Positions 25,946 through 34,535 of a stretch of 64,000 nt of DNA are shown piece by piece. The notes beneath the pieces were generated by a model, which did no database searches, was not told where the DNA came from, and worked only from the letters and a program-made list of their open reading frames with translations. Within the stretch, counting starts at the first letter, position 1. Each line of letters begins with the position of its first letter. A program made the translations under genes and the position numbers. Source of the stretch: Nocardia sp. NBC_00565 (lineage in GTDB: Bacteria > Actinomycetota > Actinomycetes > Mycobacteriales > Mycobacteriaceae); contig NZ_CP107785.1 in the NCBI RefSeq assembly GCF_036345915.1, forward strand, positions 496,001 to 560,000. Reading direction: 5' to 3'.

Positions 25946-26095
25946 CACGACAGTTGTATTTCGTTGTGCTGCAGGTTGGTTCGCTCTGGCGTAGTTTGTC
26001 GCGCGTGCTGGATGATGTTGTCGCTGAGGATGTTTCGTTGTGGCGGGCGAGTTTGGATGATGTGTTCGCCTGGGTGGCGGGGGTGTTCGGGCGGG
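25942..26095 (+). mobile_element. Truncated second IS701 copy
   Basis: Directly after the complete element, the same left inverted repeat recurs, sharing CTAG. The first 150 bp of a diverged sister IS follow, encoding RVLDDVVAEDVSLWRASLDD. Similarity ends near 26095. The back-to-back ends show that one IS inserted at, or recombined with, the end of the other. Confidence 0.8.
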
Positions 26096-26370
26096 CTTGG
26101 CTGGCACCCCACGCCACTCTCGCCACCGCCGCCCGGTCACAGGTCCGAACAAGAAGGTAGAGGCGTCCGTGGTGGGGAGTGTCGGGTGAACTGGACAGAC
26201 CCGAAACACAGCTATTTCACAGCCCCAGTTGATACGGCAGCAGCCAGCCCTGTGCAACGTTGGGCTGGCTGCTGTGTGGGGCTATCGGGTTATTCGCCGT
26301 GCTTCATCAGCTTCCGATGGGTTGCGGCACATGTTGGGCCCGCGTCACACATTTGGGTGAATACCCGAGG

Positions 26371-27309
26371 CTAGAAGGCGGAACCGGTACCGGTGGGCAG
26401 GCATACCGGACCAAAGCACACGCTGCCGGACTGCACCACGGCGATACCGGCTGTGGCGCTCAGGCCGGTGGCGACAGTAAACGGCGTGCCGCCGGAGGTC
26501 GGCAGCGCAATGACCGTGCCGTCGGCAAGGGCGATGAACAGGGTGGTGCCGGAAGCGGTGATACCGACCGTGATGCCCAGGCCGGTGGCCACGGCGACGG
26601 TCGCGCCGCCGGAGGTCGGCAGCGCAACGACTGTGCCGTTGGCTTGGGCGATGAACAGGGTGCCGCCGAAAACGGTGATACCGACTGGGTTGGTCAGGCC
26701 GGTGGCCACGGTGGTGGTCGCGCCGCCGGAGGTCGGCACTGAAACGACCGTGCCGTCGGTTTGGATGATGAACAGGGTGGTGCCGGAAACGGTGATACCG
26801 ACTGGGTTGGTCAGGCCGGTGGCCACGGTGGTGGTCGCGCCGCCGGAGGTCGGCACCGAAACGACCGTGCCGTTGGCTTGGGCGATGAACAGGGTGGTGC
26901 CGGAAACGGTGATACCGACTGGGCTGGTCAGGCCGGTTGCCACGGTGGTGGTCGCGCCGCCGGAGGTCGGCACCGAAACGACCGTGCCGTTGGCTTGGGC
27001 GATGAACAGGGTGGTGCCGGAAACGGTGACACCGACCGGGGTGCCCAGGCCGGTGGCCACGGTGGTGTTTATGCCGCCGGACGCCGGCACCGAAATGAGT
27101 GTGCCGTTGGTTTCGGCGATATAAATGGTGCTGCCGCCCGTCGGAGTCGGTAGTGCGGCGGCCGGGCCGGCGGCCGCGACCGCGATCACCGTTGCGAGCG
27201 CCAACGGTGCCGTTGCGGTGAGGGCCAGCACCCTACCTATGGACCGTGCCGCGGCTGCGAGGCGGGAAACAGGTCGCCCACCTCGAGTCTGGCGGAAATG
27301 CACGTTCAC
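26371..27309 (-). CDS. Secreted beta-propeller-like repeat protein
   Basis: A 312-aa protein. The start is placed at GTG 27309, with AGGAG about eight bases upstream; a TTG further up is less likely. The N-terminus is a Sec signal (LALTATAPLALATVIAVAAA, cleavage near AAA-LP). The remainder is about six 41-residue repeats with the pattern GTVVSVPTSGGATTTVATGL then GITVSGTTLFIA, as in NHL- or PQQ-like beta-propellers. Three repeats are almost identical in DNA (123-bp period), which allows repeat number to change by slippage or recombination. An extracellular binding or scaffold role is likely; the ligand is unknown. Confidence 0.75.
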   Translation of the reverse strand: MNVHFRQTRGGRPVSRLAAAARSIGRVLALTATAPLALATVIAVAAAGPAAALPTPTGGSTIYIAETNGTLISVPASGGINTTVATGLGTPVGVTVSGTTLFIAQANGTVVSVPTSGGATTTVATGLTSPVGITVSGTTLFIAQANGTVVSVPTSGGATTTVATGLTNPVGITVSGTTLFIIQTDGTVVSVPTSGGATTTVATGLTNPVGITVFGGTLFIAQANGTVVALPTSGGATVAVATGLGITVGITASGTTLFIALADGTVIALPTSGGTPFTVATGLSATAGIAVVQSGSVCFGPVCLPTGTGSAF

Positions 27310-27794
27310 GCTATTTCTCCTTTTCAAAACGGGTCACAGGACGCGGGCCGCGGCGGTCGGCCAACGGCACGCTGAGTTGTCTACTGCCGAACAGGTCGCG
27401 CGGCGACCCCGTGCAGGCATAGCGAACCTCACCCGGTGAGGGCGAGGAGATGCGAACAATCTCGGTACAGGCCGCTGCGGCGGTCCGCACTGCCAGGAGT
27501 GAACGTCGGTCGATCGACGCACCGTCGCCCGATATATCACGCGAACTCTTGCACCACGAGCAAGCCGATCTTCCGGACGATCCGCTAACAGTGCCGCATC
27601 AACATATCCGCGCAATCGACGAAGTCAAGGATCACGAGCGTTTTAAAAACGCGTCGGCAGTAGCACCCCGCAGCAATCCACCGATGCAACCTCGTGCAGA
27701 ATGCCAACGCATCTGAGGCCTCGTGGCTGTGCGGGGTTTGTGCTGGTAGACGTATAGAAACGGGTGTGCCCGAAGCTGGACGAATCTGCGGAGG
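27310..27794. other. No recognisable gene; promoter region and filler
   Basis: About 485 bp between the propeller gene start and the tRNA-derived scar. It includes the promoter and ribosome site of the minus-strand propeller gene and a short near-palindrome GCGTTTTAAAAACGC near 27640. A plus-strand frame of about 88 codons has no family features. Confidence 0.5.
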
Positions 27795-27845
27795 AGCCGT
27801 GGACTGTGATTCGATTGGTCGCGGGTTCGAGCCCCGCCCGACCCA
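27795..27845 (+). repeat. Copy of tRNA-Met 3' half (attR-like site)
   Basis: These 51 nt align with tRNA-Met positions 171-221. AGCCGTGGACT matches at the start, the anticodon-loop part differs, and 26 nt from TTGGTCGCGGG through CCCGCCCG are identical (27815-27840 versus 191-216). The 5' half of the tRNA is absent, so this is not a gene. Such partial tRNA copies mark the far end of an island integrated by a tyrosine integrase. Confidence 0.82.
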
Positions 27846-28031
27846 CTTTATGCGTTTGACCTGCGAGGATGCGAAAACCGACAGCTAAAGATGCTGTCCA
27901 CCAACGTGAAGAAAAGGTTCATGGGTTTCGCGTTCGAGGCGATTGGGCACTTGACCTGCGCTGACGGTGGCTCGGAGCGGCCGACGATGATTTCCTCGTC
28001 GCCCTCGGGATGCCGCCGCGATTTTTGACGA

Positions 28032-30731
28032 TCATGATGTGAGACGGTGACGGCCAGGGCTATCTTGAACGTCGGCCAGCGCGTTCACAACCTGTTGGCG
28101 ACGAGTAATCCCCAACTTCCGGAGTAAGTGAGCAACGTGGCCTTCGACGGTTCGAACCGAGAGCACCATGAGGTTTGCAATCTCTTTGTTGGAGAGCCCT
28201 TCTGCGACGTAGGAGGCGATGTCGCGTTCACGCGGAGAAAGTTCCGACGTCGCCGCCGACCGGGCAGCAGTGTCCTGATCACGCTCTTCGTTCAGCGCAA
28301 AGGCGATCACCTGGGCTCTCGACATCGTGGCGCCCTGTCGATGTGATTGCGTGTAGGCCGAATTACCGAGCGACCTTCGTGCACGCGCTTCGTACACTTC
28401 ACGCCGCTGGACCCAGTGCTGAGATCCGTACAGCTGCATCCCGAACGAATCCCACATCGATGAAGCCGCCCCGAGCAGTACCGCCGCCCGTTCACCGGAG
28501 CCGGCCGCTGCCTCTGCCCACGACAGCAGATCTGTCACAAGAGTTGTTCCTACCGTGTCGTCGAACGCGCGCTTGAGGCCGAGGCTGATTGTCGCAAGTC
28601 GGATCGCCTCCTCGTGCTGACCTAGAACGAGAGCAACAAGGCCGAGACCGTAGACCGAGTAGGACAACATCCACTTCTCGCCCGTGGCCGACGCCTGTTC
28701 ACGAACCAACTCGAAATGCTCCGCCGCGCGCAGTGTTTCACCGTTGGAACTGCACAGCATGCCCATTTCGATGTGCGCTGTCCACCGGAGATCAGTACCG
28801 TCGGGAAGCTGCTCGTAGAGCGCGAGAGCTGCCTCGAGGTGACGTTCTCCTGCTTCGAAGTCACCACCGAGGTAGGTGTTCAAACCCTGCGTCTGGCGTG
28901 CAAACGCCAAGGTCGCCTCGTCGTTCGCTGCGTGTGCACGCCGGACGGCGGATTCGAGGGTTCGAGCCGCCTGCGTTCGGTCACCCTGCATCGTTTGGAG
29001 GACGCCCATCGTGGCCTCGAGCTGGGCGATGCGGGAATCGCTGAGCGAGGTCAGCTTCAAGAAGTTCGTGATCCACATTCGGTGCTCGCGCACGGAAAAT
29101 GCCGACGACCACAAGAACCACGTCGCAATCAGACCTGACGCCAGCGCAGTCGATTCGTCGGTCGGGTTACCCAGCGCTGTCTGTAACGCCAGTCTGAGGT
29201 TGGCTCGATTTTCACGGAGCCGACCGCTGACCCGTTCTTGTTCGTGGCCAGTCCATTTGCGTCGTGCGGACGCCACCAGTGCGGAACACCATCGAAGGTG
29301 GGCACACCGGAGTTGTGACGCCTCATCCGGCGTCAGCTTGCTCGCTCCGAAATGACGAAGCGTCTCCAGCATGCGAAACCGTACGCTGCCACCGCTGTCG
29401 TCTCGCAGAAGTACGGATTTGCTTACCAAACCGGCGATTACGTCCAGAACCTGACCGGTTTCCACCGTGGAGTCCGCGCACACCGTCTCGGCCATCGTGA
29501 GATCGAATCCCTCGGCGAAGATCGATAGTCGAGACCAGAGCGCCTGTTCGCGCGAGTTGCACAGGTCGTAACTCCATTCCACCGTCGCATTCAAGCTTCG
29601 GTGTCGGTCCGGGCCGCCACGATTTCCGACGGTCAGCAGTGCGAATCTGTCGTCGAGCCGTGCGGCCAGGTCATCGACGGACAGCGCGGTCAACCGTGCG
29701 CAGGCGAGTTCGATGGCCAGTGGTATTCCGTCGAGTTGAATACAGACACGTCTGACTGCGTCTCGACTGGCGTCGGTCAGGGTGAATCCGGCAATCGCGG
29801 CGGACGCTCGATTCTCGAACAACTCGATTGCCGCGCTGTTGTTTTCGCGACTGTCGTCGTCGATGGTGGACAGCGGTTCCAAGACGTAAACGTGTTCGTC
29901 CGGCACCGACAGTACTTCACGACTGGTTGCCAAGATCTTGACATCGACGGTGTTTCTGAGGATCAGCGAGATCAGCTCCGCGCAGGCAGAGATCATGTGT
30001 TCGCAATTGTCGAGAACGATCAGCAAGTTCTTGTCGCGGACGGACTCGATGAGCGATTCGAGCACGCTGCGTTCGGGCAGATCGGTGTCGCCGAACCCCA
30101 GTGCGTCCAGCACAGCTTGGGGCAGTAGCGACTTGCTTCGTAGCGACGCGAGCTCGATGAAGCACACGCCATGGGTGAACGCGCGCCGAAAGTCCGACGC
30201 GGCTTCGGCGGCCAGTCGGGTCTTACCGATACCGCCCGGGCCGGCGATCGTGACGAGTCGGCTTTCGCCGAGCATCGCACGGAGACTACGTAAGTCGTCT
30301 TTTCGTCCGACGAAGCTGGTCGAGAAGTGCGGAATGTTCGAGGCGCGACGCGCCGGCACTAACGGCGTCTGCCCGGTTGCACCCGGACTTCGTTCGGCTC
30401 TGACTCGCTGGACGGCGCGTGCGAGTGTGTTGCGCGATCCGCTCCACTGCAACTCTCGATGCAATTGAGCCACAGTCATATTCGGGTTGACATCGAGAAG
30501 TGTGCCGATTGCGGGTGCGAGCGAATCCGCCGTCGATCCGGTTCGTGGTCGGTGGTCGCGGGGCGGTGCGTCGAACGTCAGTGCCCGACGCACCGTATTG
30601 CGAGATATATGCAAGGTGGTGGCGATCGCCGAGACCGACTCTCCCGCTTTCCGGAGGTCGACGATCTGGCGCCACTCGTCGGAGTTCACTCGATGTCTCG
30701 CTTCAGTCGATGTGCTTGTGACCGGCGTCAC
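28032..30731 (-). CDS. LuxR-type STAND ATPase transcription regulator
   Basis: An 899-aa regulator. Residues 14-60 form an HTH (VSAIATTLHISRNTVRRAL). A STAND/AP-ATPase domain follows, with P-loop GPGGIGKT (174-181), Walker B LLIVLDNCEH and the later GIPLAIELACARL box; then TPR-like helical repeats (about 480-780). A C-terminal LuxR HTH (SPRERDIASYVAEGLSNKEI, then RTVEGHVAHLLRKLG) completes it. It reads away from the catabolic operon at 30959 across a 227-bp gap and is the likely ligand-responsive activator of that operon. It is the first gene outside the island scar. The N-terminal HTH in addition to the LuxR HTH is a less common layout. Confidence 0.9.
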   Translation of the reverse strand: MTPVTSTSTEARHRVNSDEWRQIVDLRKAGESVSAIATTLHISRNTVRRALTFDAPPRDHRPRTGSTADSLAPAIGTLLDVNPNMTVAQLHRELQWSGSRNTLARAVQRVRAERSPGATGQTPLVPARRASNIPHFSTSFVGRKDDLRSLRAMLGESRLVTIAGPGGIGKTRLAAEAASDFRRAFTHGVCFIELASLRSKSLLPQAVLDALGFGDTDLPERSVLESLIESVRDKNLLIVLDNCEHMISACAELISLILRNTVDVKILATSREVLSVPDEHVYVLEPLSTIDDDSRENNSAAIELFENRASAAIAGFTLTDASRDAVRRVCIQLDGIPLAIELACARLTALSVDDLAARLDDRFALLTVGNRGGPDRHRSLNATVEWSYDLCNSREQALWSRLSIFAEGFDLTMAETVCADSTVETGQVLDVIAGLVSKSVLLRDDSGGSVRFRMLETLRHFGASKLTPDEASQLRCAHLRWCSALVASARRKWTGHEQERVSGRLRENRANLRLALQTALGNPTDESTALASGLIATWFLWSSAFSVREHRMWITNFLKLTSLSDSRIAQLEATMGVLQTMQGDRTQAARTLESAVRRAHAANDEATLAFARQTQGLNTYLGGDFEAGERHLEAALALYEQLPDGTDLRWTAHIEMGMLCSSNGETLRAAEHFELVREQASATGEKWMLSYSVYGLGLVALVLGQHEEAIRLATISLGLKRAFDDTVGTTLVTDLLSWAEAAAGSGERAAVLLGAASSMWDSFGMQLYGSQHWVQRREVYEARARRSLGNSAYTQSHRQGATMSRAQVIAFALNEERDQDTAARSAATSELSPRERDIASYVAEGLSNKEIANLMVLSVRTVEGHVAHLLRKLGITRRQQVVNALADVQDSPGRHRLTS

Positions 30732-30777
30732 CTAGTCGATAGTGAACTGTCGGTGCCTACTGGTCAACATGTGACAT

Positions 30778-30795
30778 CGTGCGTATTGACGCACG
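30778..30795. promoter_or_regulatory. Inverted repeat in LuxR/SnoaL divergent promoter
   Basis: CGTGCGT-ATTG-ACGCACG is a perfect 7-bp inverted repeat between the LuxR-type regulator and the SnoaL-like gene. The shared string TATTGACGCA recurs at 40068-40077, ahead of the flavin reductase gene. It is a candidate binding site for a cluster regulator, or contains a -35 TTGACG. Confidence 0.5.
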
Positions 30796-30958
30796 GGTGC
30801 TGACTTCGAGGAGCCCTGTCAGCCCTTTGACCAGGGAGTTCGACACACTTCCACCCGGATTGGCGGACCGAGTATTTCTACGGTTTCGCGGTTGACCGCC
30901 ACGATGGACAGTGATGCAGGTCATAGACGAGCGAACTTGTCGAACAGACGGAGCGACC

Positions 30959-31360
30959 ATGAGCACGCCGGAACAGAACATCGAGGCAGCGAACAATTTC
31001 GCGAAAGTCTTCTCCACGGGTGACGTGGTGCAGATCTTGGACACACTCCATCCCGACGGGACCTACTGGGTCTCCGGGGGCATCGAGGGCATGTCGGGGA
31101 CCTACGACAAGAAGGGGCTCGGTGCGCTCTTGAGCGGGGTCACCTCCGTGTACGAGAACGGCGCGCTGGAGGTCACTCCGACTGCAGCGGTCGCGCAAGG
31201 CGACAAGGTCGCCGTCGAGGCCACGTCGTACGCGAAGTTGAAGAACGGCAAGGTCTATCAGAACGCTTACCACTTCTTGTTCGAGTTTCGGGACGGGAAG
31301 ATTCTGTCCGTCAAGGAGTACATGGACACCAAGCACGCGTACGACATCTTCTACGCCTGA
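30959..31360 (+). CDS. SnoaL/NTF2-like protein
   Basis: A 133-aa protein of the NTF2/SnoaL alpha+beta barrel: helix QNIEAANNFAKVFSTGDVV, then LHPDGTYWVSGG and a C-terminal sheet with AYHFLFEFRDGKILSVKEYM. SnoaL-like proteins act as small isomerases, hydratases or cyclases, or as non-catalytic partners. The ATG 30959 fits the family length; an upstream in-frame start would add 16 residues. It is the first gene of the forward catabolic operon, followed 62 bp later by the flavin monooxygenase. A second SnoaL-like protein lies at 39339-39827. Confidence 0.82.
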   Translation: MSTPEQNIEAANNFAKVFSTGDVVQILDTLHPDGTYWVSGGIEGMSGTYDKKGLGALLSGVTSVYENGALEVTPTAAVAQGDKVAVEATSYAKLKNGKVYQNAYHFLFEFRDGKILSVKEYMDTKHAYDIFYA

Positions 31361-31422
31361 TATCGCGATATCCGTTGTGCGACAAGCACGTCAATCGTCG
31401 TTCCACCGAAAGGCACATCACC

Positions 31423-32538
31423 ATGGCAATGGAAACCGGACTGATCGTCCACCCGTACATGCGCCCCGAGCACACCTCGCGCCAGACGTTCGAATGGTGT
31501 GTGGATCAGGCGATCGTCGCCGATCAAATCGGCTTCGACTCGGTCATGTTCTCCGAGCACGCATCACAGCGCTGGGAGAACATTCCCAATCCTGAGTTGG
31601 TCATCGCCGCGGCCGCACGTCAGACCGAGCGGATCAAGTTCGCTCCGATGGCCCACATCCTTCCCCATCACAACCCGGCGAAGCTCGCCATCATGATCGG
31701 GTGGCTCTCGCAGATCCTCGAGGGCCGGTACTTCCTGGGTGTCGGCGCGGGCGCGTACCCGCAGTCCACGTATATCCACGGCATCAAGAACGGCGAGGAC
31801 ACGCAGTTCACGAACGAGATGGTCCGAGAATCCCTCGAGATCATGGAAAAGATCTGGAAGCGTGAACCGTTCTACTACGAGGGACGCTTCTGGAACGCCG
31901 GCTACCCGGAAGAACTGCACGGCGACGAGGGCGACGACCAGCACATGCTCGCCGATTTCAGCCCTTGGGGCGGCGCGCCGGAAATCGCGGTAACCGGATT
32001 CAGTGCCAAGTCGCCGTCGATGAAGTTCGCCGGCGAACGCGGATTCCGGCCGATGTCGATCTTCTCCGGTCTGGACGCTCTCAAGACGCACTGGGAAACG
32101 TATTCCACCGCAGCGGAAGCCAACGGTCACGTCGCCGACCGCTCGCGCTACCACGTATCGCAGACGGTGTTCGTGGCCGACACCGATAAGGAGGCCAAGC
32201 GCCTGGTCATGGAAGGGCCGATCGGTCACTGCTTCGAGCGCTACCTCATTCCCATCTGGTGGCGCTTCGGCATGATGGACGGATTCATCAAGGACGCCGG
32301 CGCAACAAAGGCTGACGTCAACCTCGAGTGGATCGTCGACAACGTGTTCTGCGTGGGTTCACCGGACACCGTGGTCGAGAAGATCAACGCCCTGTTCGAG
32401 GCGAGCGGTGGCTGGGGCACGCTCCAAGTCGAGTCGCACGACTACTCCGATGACCCGGCGCCGTGGTTCAACTCCCTCGATTTGATCGCCAAGGAAGTGG
32501 CACCCCGTATCTCCCTTCCCACGTCGGTGTCGGTCTAG
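31423..32538 (+). CDS. Luciferase-like (LLM) flavin-dependent monooxygenase
   Basis: A 371-aa TIM-barrel protein of the bacterial luciferase superfamily: QIGFDSVMFSEH near residue 40, then KFAPMAHILPHHNPAKLA and LEGRYFLGVGAGAYP are family hallmarks. Such enzymes use FMNH2 (or F420) and O2; some are type II Baeyer-Villiger monooxygenases. A stand-alone flavin reductase at 40152 could supply FMNH2. The start ATG 31423 follows ACCGAAAGG. It sits between a SnoaL-like gene and an SDR, so oxygenation of a small, probably cyclic, organic substrate is inferred. Confidence 0.88.
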   Translation: MAMETGLIVHPYMRPEHTSRQTFEWCVDQAIVADQIGFDSVMFSEHASQRWENIPNPELVIAAAARQTERIKFAPMAHILPHHNPAKLAIMIGWLSQILEGRYFLGVGAGAYPQSTYIHGIKNGEDTQFTNEMVRESLEIMEKIWKREPFYYEGRFWNAGYPEELHGDEGDDQHMLADFSPWGGAPEIAVTGFSAKSPSMKFAGERGFRPMSIFSGLDALKTHWETYSTAAEANGHVADRSRYHVSQTVFVADTDKEAKRLVMEGPIGHCFERYLIPIWWRFGMMDGFIKDAGATKADVNLEWIVDNVFCVGSPDTVVEKINALFEASGGWGTLQVESHDYSDDPAPWFNSLDLIAKEVAPRISLPTSVSV

Positions 32539-32554
32539 AAAGCGAGAGGTAGTC

Positions 32555-33304
32555 ATGTCGAACCGTTTGGTAGGAAAAGTCGCCCTCGTTACCGGCGCGT
32601 CTCGCGGAATGGGCGCCTCCCACGCGCGGACCTTCGTCGCCCACGGAGCGAAGGTCATCCTCGCCGATGTCTCCGACGAGGCCGGTGAGAAGCTAGCCGC
32701 CGAGTTGGCAGACAACGCGATTTTCGTACATCACGATGTGACACAACCGGATTCGTGGACGTCGGTCGTCGAGAGCGGTGTGCGCGCCTTCGGCGAGATC
32801 AATGTTCTGGTGAACAACGCAGGTGTGCTCGGTCCGCTGGCCGTCACCGCGGAATTGAGCGAGGACGACTACCGGAACGTCTGCCGGATCAACCAAGACG
32901 GTGTGTTCTTCGGGATGAAGGCGGTACTGCCGTCGATGGAGCGAGCGGGTATCGGTTCCATAGTCAACATTTCGTCGATCGCCGGCATGGCCGCGAACTA
33001 CGGATTTCCCAATCTGGCCTACGTTGCCAGCAAGTTCGCGGTCCGCGGGATGACGAAGGCGACCGCAGTCGAATACGGACGCAAGAACATTCGTGTCAAC
33101 TCCGTACATCCGGGTTTCATCCAGACCCCGATGATGGTGGAAGCGACCAACGAAGAGGGTGGTGACGCGTTGGCTCAGATCCCGCTGGGGCGTATCGCCG
33201 ACCCGCAGGAAGTGTCCAACCTCGTGTTGTTCCTTGCTTCGGACGAGTCGTCGTACATCACGGGTTCGGAACACCTTGTCGACGCCGGAATGCTTGCCCA
33301 GTAG
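32555..33304 (+). CDS. Short-chain dehydrogenase/reductase
   Basis: A 249-aa classical SDR with the NAD(P)-binding motif TGASRGMG (residues 14-21), NNAG, the catalytic Ser in NISSIAG and YVASK (Tyr and Lys). ADVSD after strand 2 suggests NAD(H) preference. It would interconvert an alcohol and a ketone in the same pathway as the upstream monooxygenase, 16 bp away. It resembles FabG3/hydroxysteroid dehydrogenase types, but the substrate cannot be read. Confidence 0.9.
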   Translation: MSNRLVGKVALVTGASRGMGASHARTFVAHGAKVILADVSDEAGEKLAAELADNAIFVHHDVTQPDSWTSVVESGVRAFGEINVLVNNAGVLGPLAVTAELSEDDYRNVCRINQDGVFFGMKAVLPSMERAGIGSIVNISSIAGMAANYGFPNLAYVASKFAVRGMTKATAVEYGRKNIRVNSVHPGFIQTPMMVEATNEEGGDALAQIPLGRIADPQEVSNLVLFLASDESSYITGSEHLVDAGMLAQ

Positions 33305-33318
33305 GACACGAAGTACCG

Positions 33319-33353
33319 CCGCTGGGGTTGGTGCGCGGCGCCCACCCCAGCGG
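33319..33353 (+). terminator. Hairpin between SDR and RibBA-like genes
   Basis: CCGCTGGGG at 33319-33327 pairs perfectly with CCCCAGCGG at 33345-33353 across an 17-nt loop region that can pair further. No T-run follows, so it could be an attenuator or mRNA-stability element within the operon rather than a terminator. Confidence 0.5.
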
Positions 33354-33424
33354 ATCACCACGTCGTGCACCCGACAGCGATCGCGCGCCGGTCGCACAAC
33401 TTCTCCCGAAAAGGACTGAGCGAC

Positions 33425-34531
33425 ATGCGAACACCCATCGAGCGAGTCGAGCAGGCGTTGGCCGATGTAGCCGCTGGTCGTTCGATAGTCCTGATCGGCG
33501 GTACCGCCGATCAGGACAGCTATGTTCTGGTCGCCGCGGAGAAGTCCTCGACCGCGTCGATCGCTTTCATGATTCGGCACGGTTCGGGCTTGGTCTGCGC
33601 TGCAGTGACCGGAGATGAAGCCGACCGGCTCGGTCTGTCACCGATGTCGACCACACGCACCGGAAGCAGCACCGTCGAGTACCTGGTGTCGGTCGATACA
33701 GCTGAGGGTTCGGGGACCGGAATCTCAGCAATCGATCGAGCTCGCACCCTTCGGCTCCTGGCCGATCCGCACAGTCTGCCAGCGACGTTCACCCGCCCCG
33801 GTCACGTCATGCCGGTGCGCGCCGAATCGAGCGGAGTGCTCGGTAAAGCGGGCGCGGCGGAGGCCGCGACGGATTTGACGCGCTTGGCCGGGTCCATGAG
33901 CGCCGGCGCCTACACCGCTCTGGTGTCCGCCACAGACCAGACACGAATGGCGGACCCGCAGGAGGCCCACGACTTCGCAGATCGACACGGATTGGCCTGG
34001 CTGTATCTCGACGATGTCGTGTCGTATCGCAGAGCGACCGAAACTCATGTGCGTGCGACGTTCCGGCACAACGGATCCACGATTCTCGGCTCCTACACGG
34101 CGAGGGGCTTTCACAGCGACGTCACCGACGTGGATTTCGTGGCGTACACCGTCACCGACGTGAATGACCGCCGTACTGCACCGCAAGTCGTTCGTCATCG
34201 CGAGGACTCCGCCGACGTGTGTTCTCTTGACCCGGCCGACTCTCTGGCAACGGCCATGAAGTCGGTCGTCCGGCACGGACACGGGACGGTGGTGGTCGAG
34301 CGGTACTCAGCGGGCCACTCGTTGTCCGAGTGTGCTCGTCATGCATCTGCGGTCGACGCCGACGTGGCCGAGATCATTCGGGCCATCGGGTACTCGACCG
34401 TTGCATCCGTCGAGCGGGGTGGCGGGCGGGTTGCGTCCGACGCGCCAGTCGTGATGGGACTGGTCCAACACGGTGACGTATGGCAGGCCAGCAAGATCCT
34501 GGAATCCACCGTCCGAACAACGACCAATTGA
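33425..34531 (+). CDS. RibBA-like protein lacking catalytic residues
   Basis: A 368-aa protein with the layout of bifunctional RibBA. Residues 1-205 match 3,4-dihydroxy-2-butanone-4-phosphate synthase (FMIRHGSGLVCAAVT, GISAIDRARTLRLL, RPGHVMPVRA). However, the acidic DREDEGD-type metal loop is replaced by GTADQDS, and the metal-binding His of the GHTEA box is Ala (AGAAEA). The C-terminal half resembles GTP cyclohydrolase II (VRHGHGTVVVERY) but has lost the zinc cysteines. It is therefore probably not a riboflavin enzyme but a repurposed or non-catalytic paralogue, perhaps a flavin or substrate binder. ATG 33425 was chosen by comparison with RibB. It is 4 bp from the CoA ligase gene. Confidence 0.75.
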   Translation: MRTPIERVEQALADVAAGRSIVLIGGTADQDSYVLVAAEKSSTASIAFMIRHGSGLVCAAVTGDEADRLGLSPMSTTRTGSSTVEYLVSVDTAEGSGTGISAIDRARTLRLLADPHSLPATFTRPGHVMPVRAESSGVLGKAGAAEAATDLTRLAGSMSAGAYTALVSATDQTRMADPQEAHDFADRHGLAWLYLDDVVSYRRATETHVRATFRHNGSTILGSYTARGFHSDVTDVDFVAYTVTDVNDRRTAPQVVRHREDSADVCSLDPADSLATAMKSVVRHGHGTVVVERYSAGHSLSECARHASAVDADVAEIIRAIGYSTVASVERGGGRVASDAPVVMGLVQHGDVWQASKILESTVRTTTN

Positions 34532-34535
34532 GGCA

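Larger units (their letters stand above)
148..27845. mobile_element. Decayed tRNA-integrated genomic island
   Basis: The left boundary is the intact tRNA-Met gene. The right boundary is a 51-nt copy of the tRNA 3' half whose central 26 nt are identical. A tyrosine-integrase C-terminus lies 66 bp inside the left end on the minus strand, the usual place for an integrase in tRNA-targeting elements. The interior is rich in IS elements, group II introns, pseudogenes and conflict-type genes, and part of it (4000-6600) is visibly less GC-rich than the flanks. No replication or conjugation gene was recognised, so the element looks immobile now. Secondary insertions may have enlarged it. Confidence 0.72.

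Noticed and set aside
26400..27120. Regular 123-bp repeats, at first sight like a CRISPR or satellite array
   Set aside because: No short repeats with unique spacers; the period is 41 codons and the frame is open, so it is a repeat protein.
148..27845. Prophage interpretation of the island
   Set aside because: No capsid, tail, terminase or lysis gene was seen; only integrase relics and accessory genes.
27643..27846. Short minus-strand frame starting MGRAGLEPATN
   Set aside because: This peptide is the translation of a tRNA 3' end; it is the attR-like scar, not a gene.
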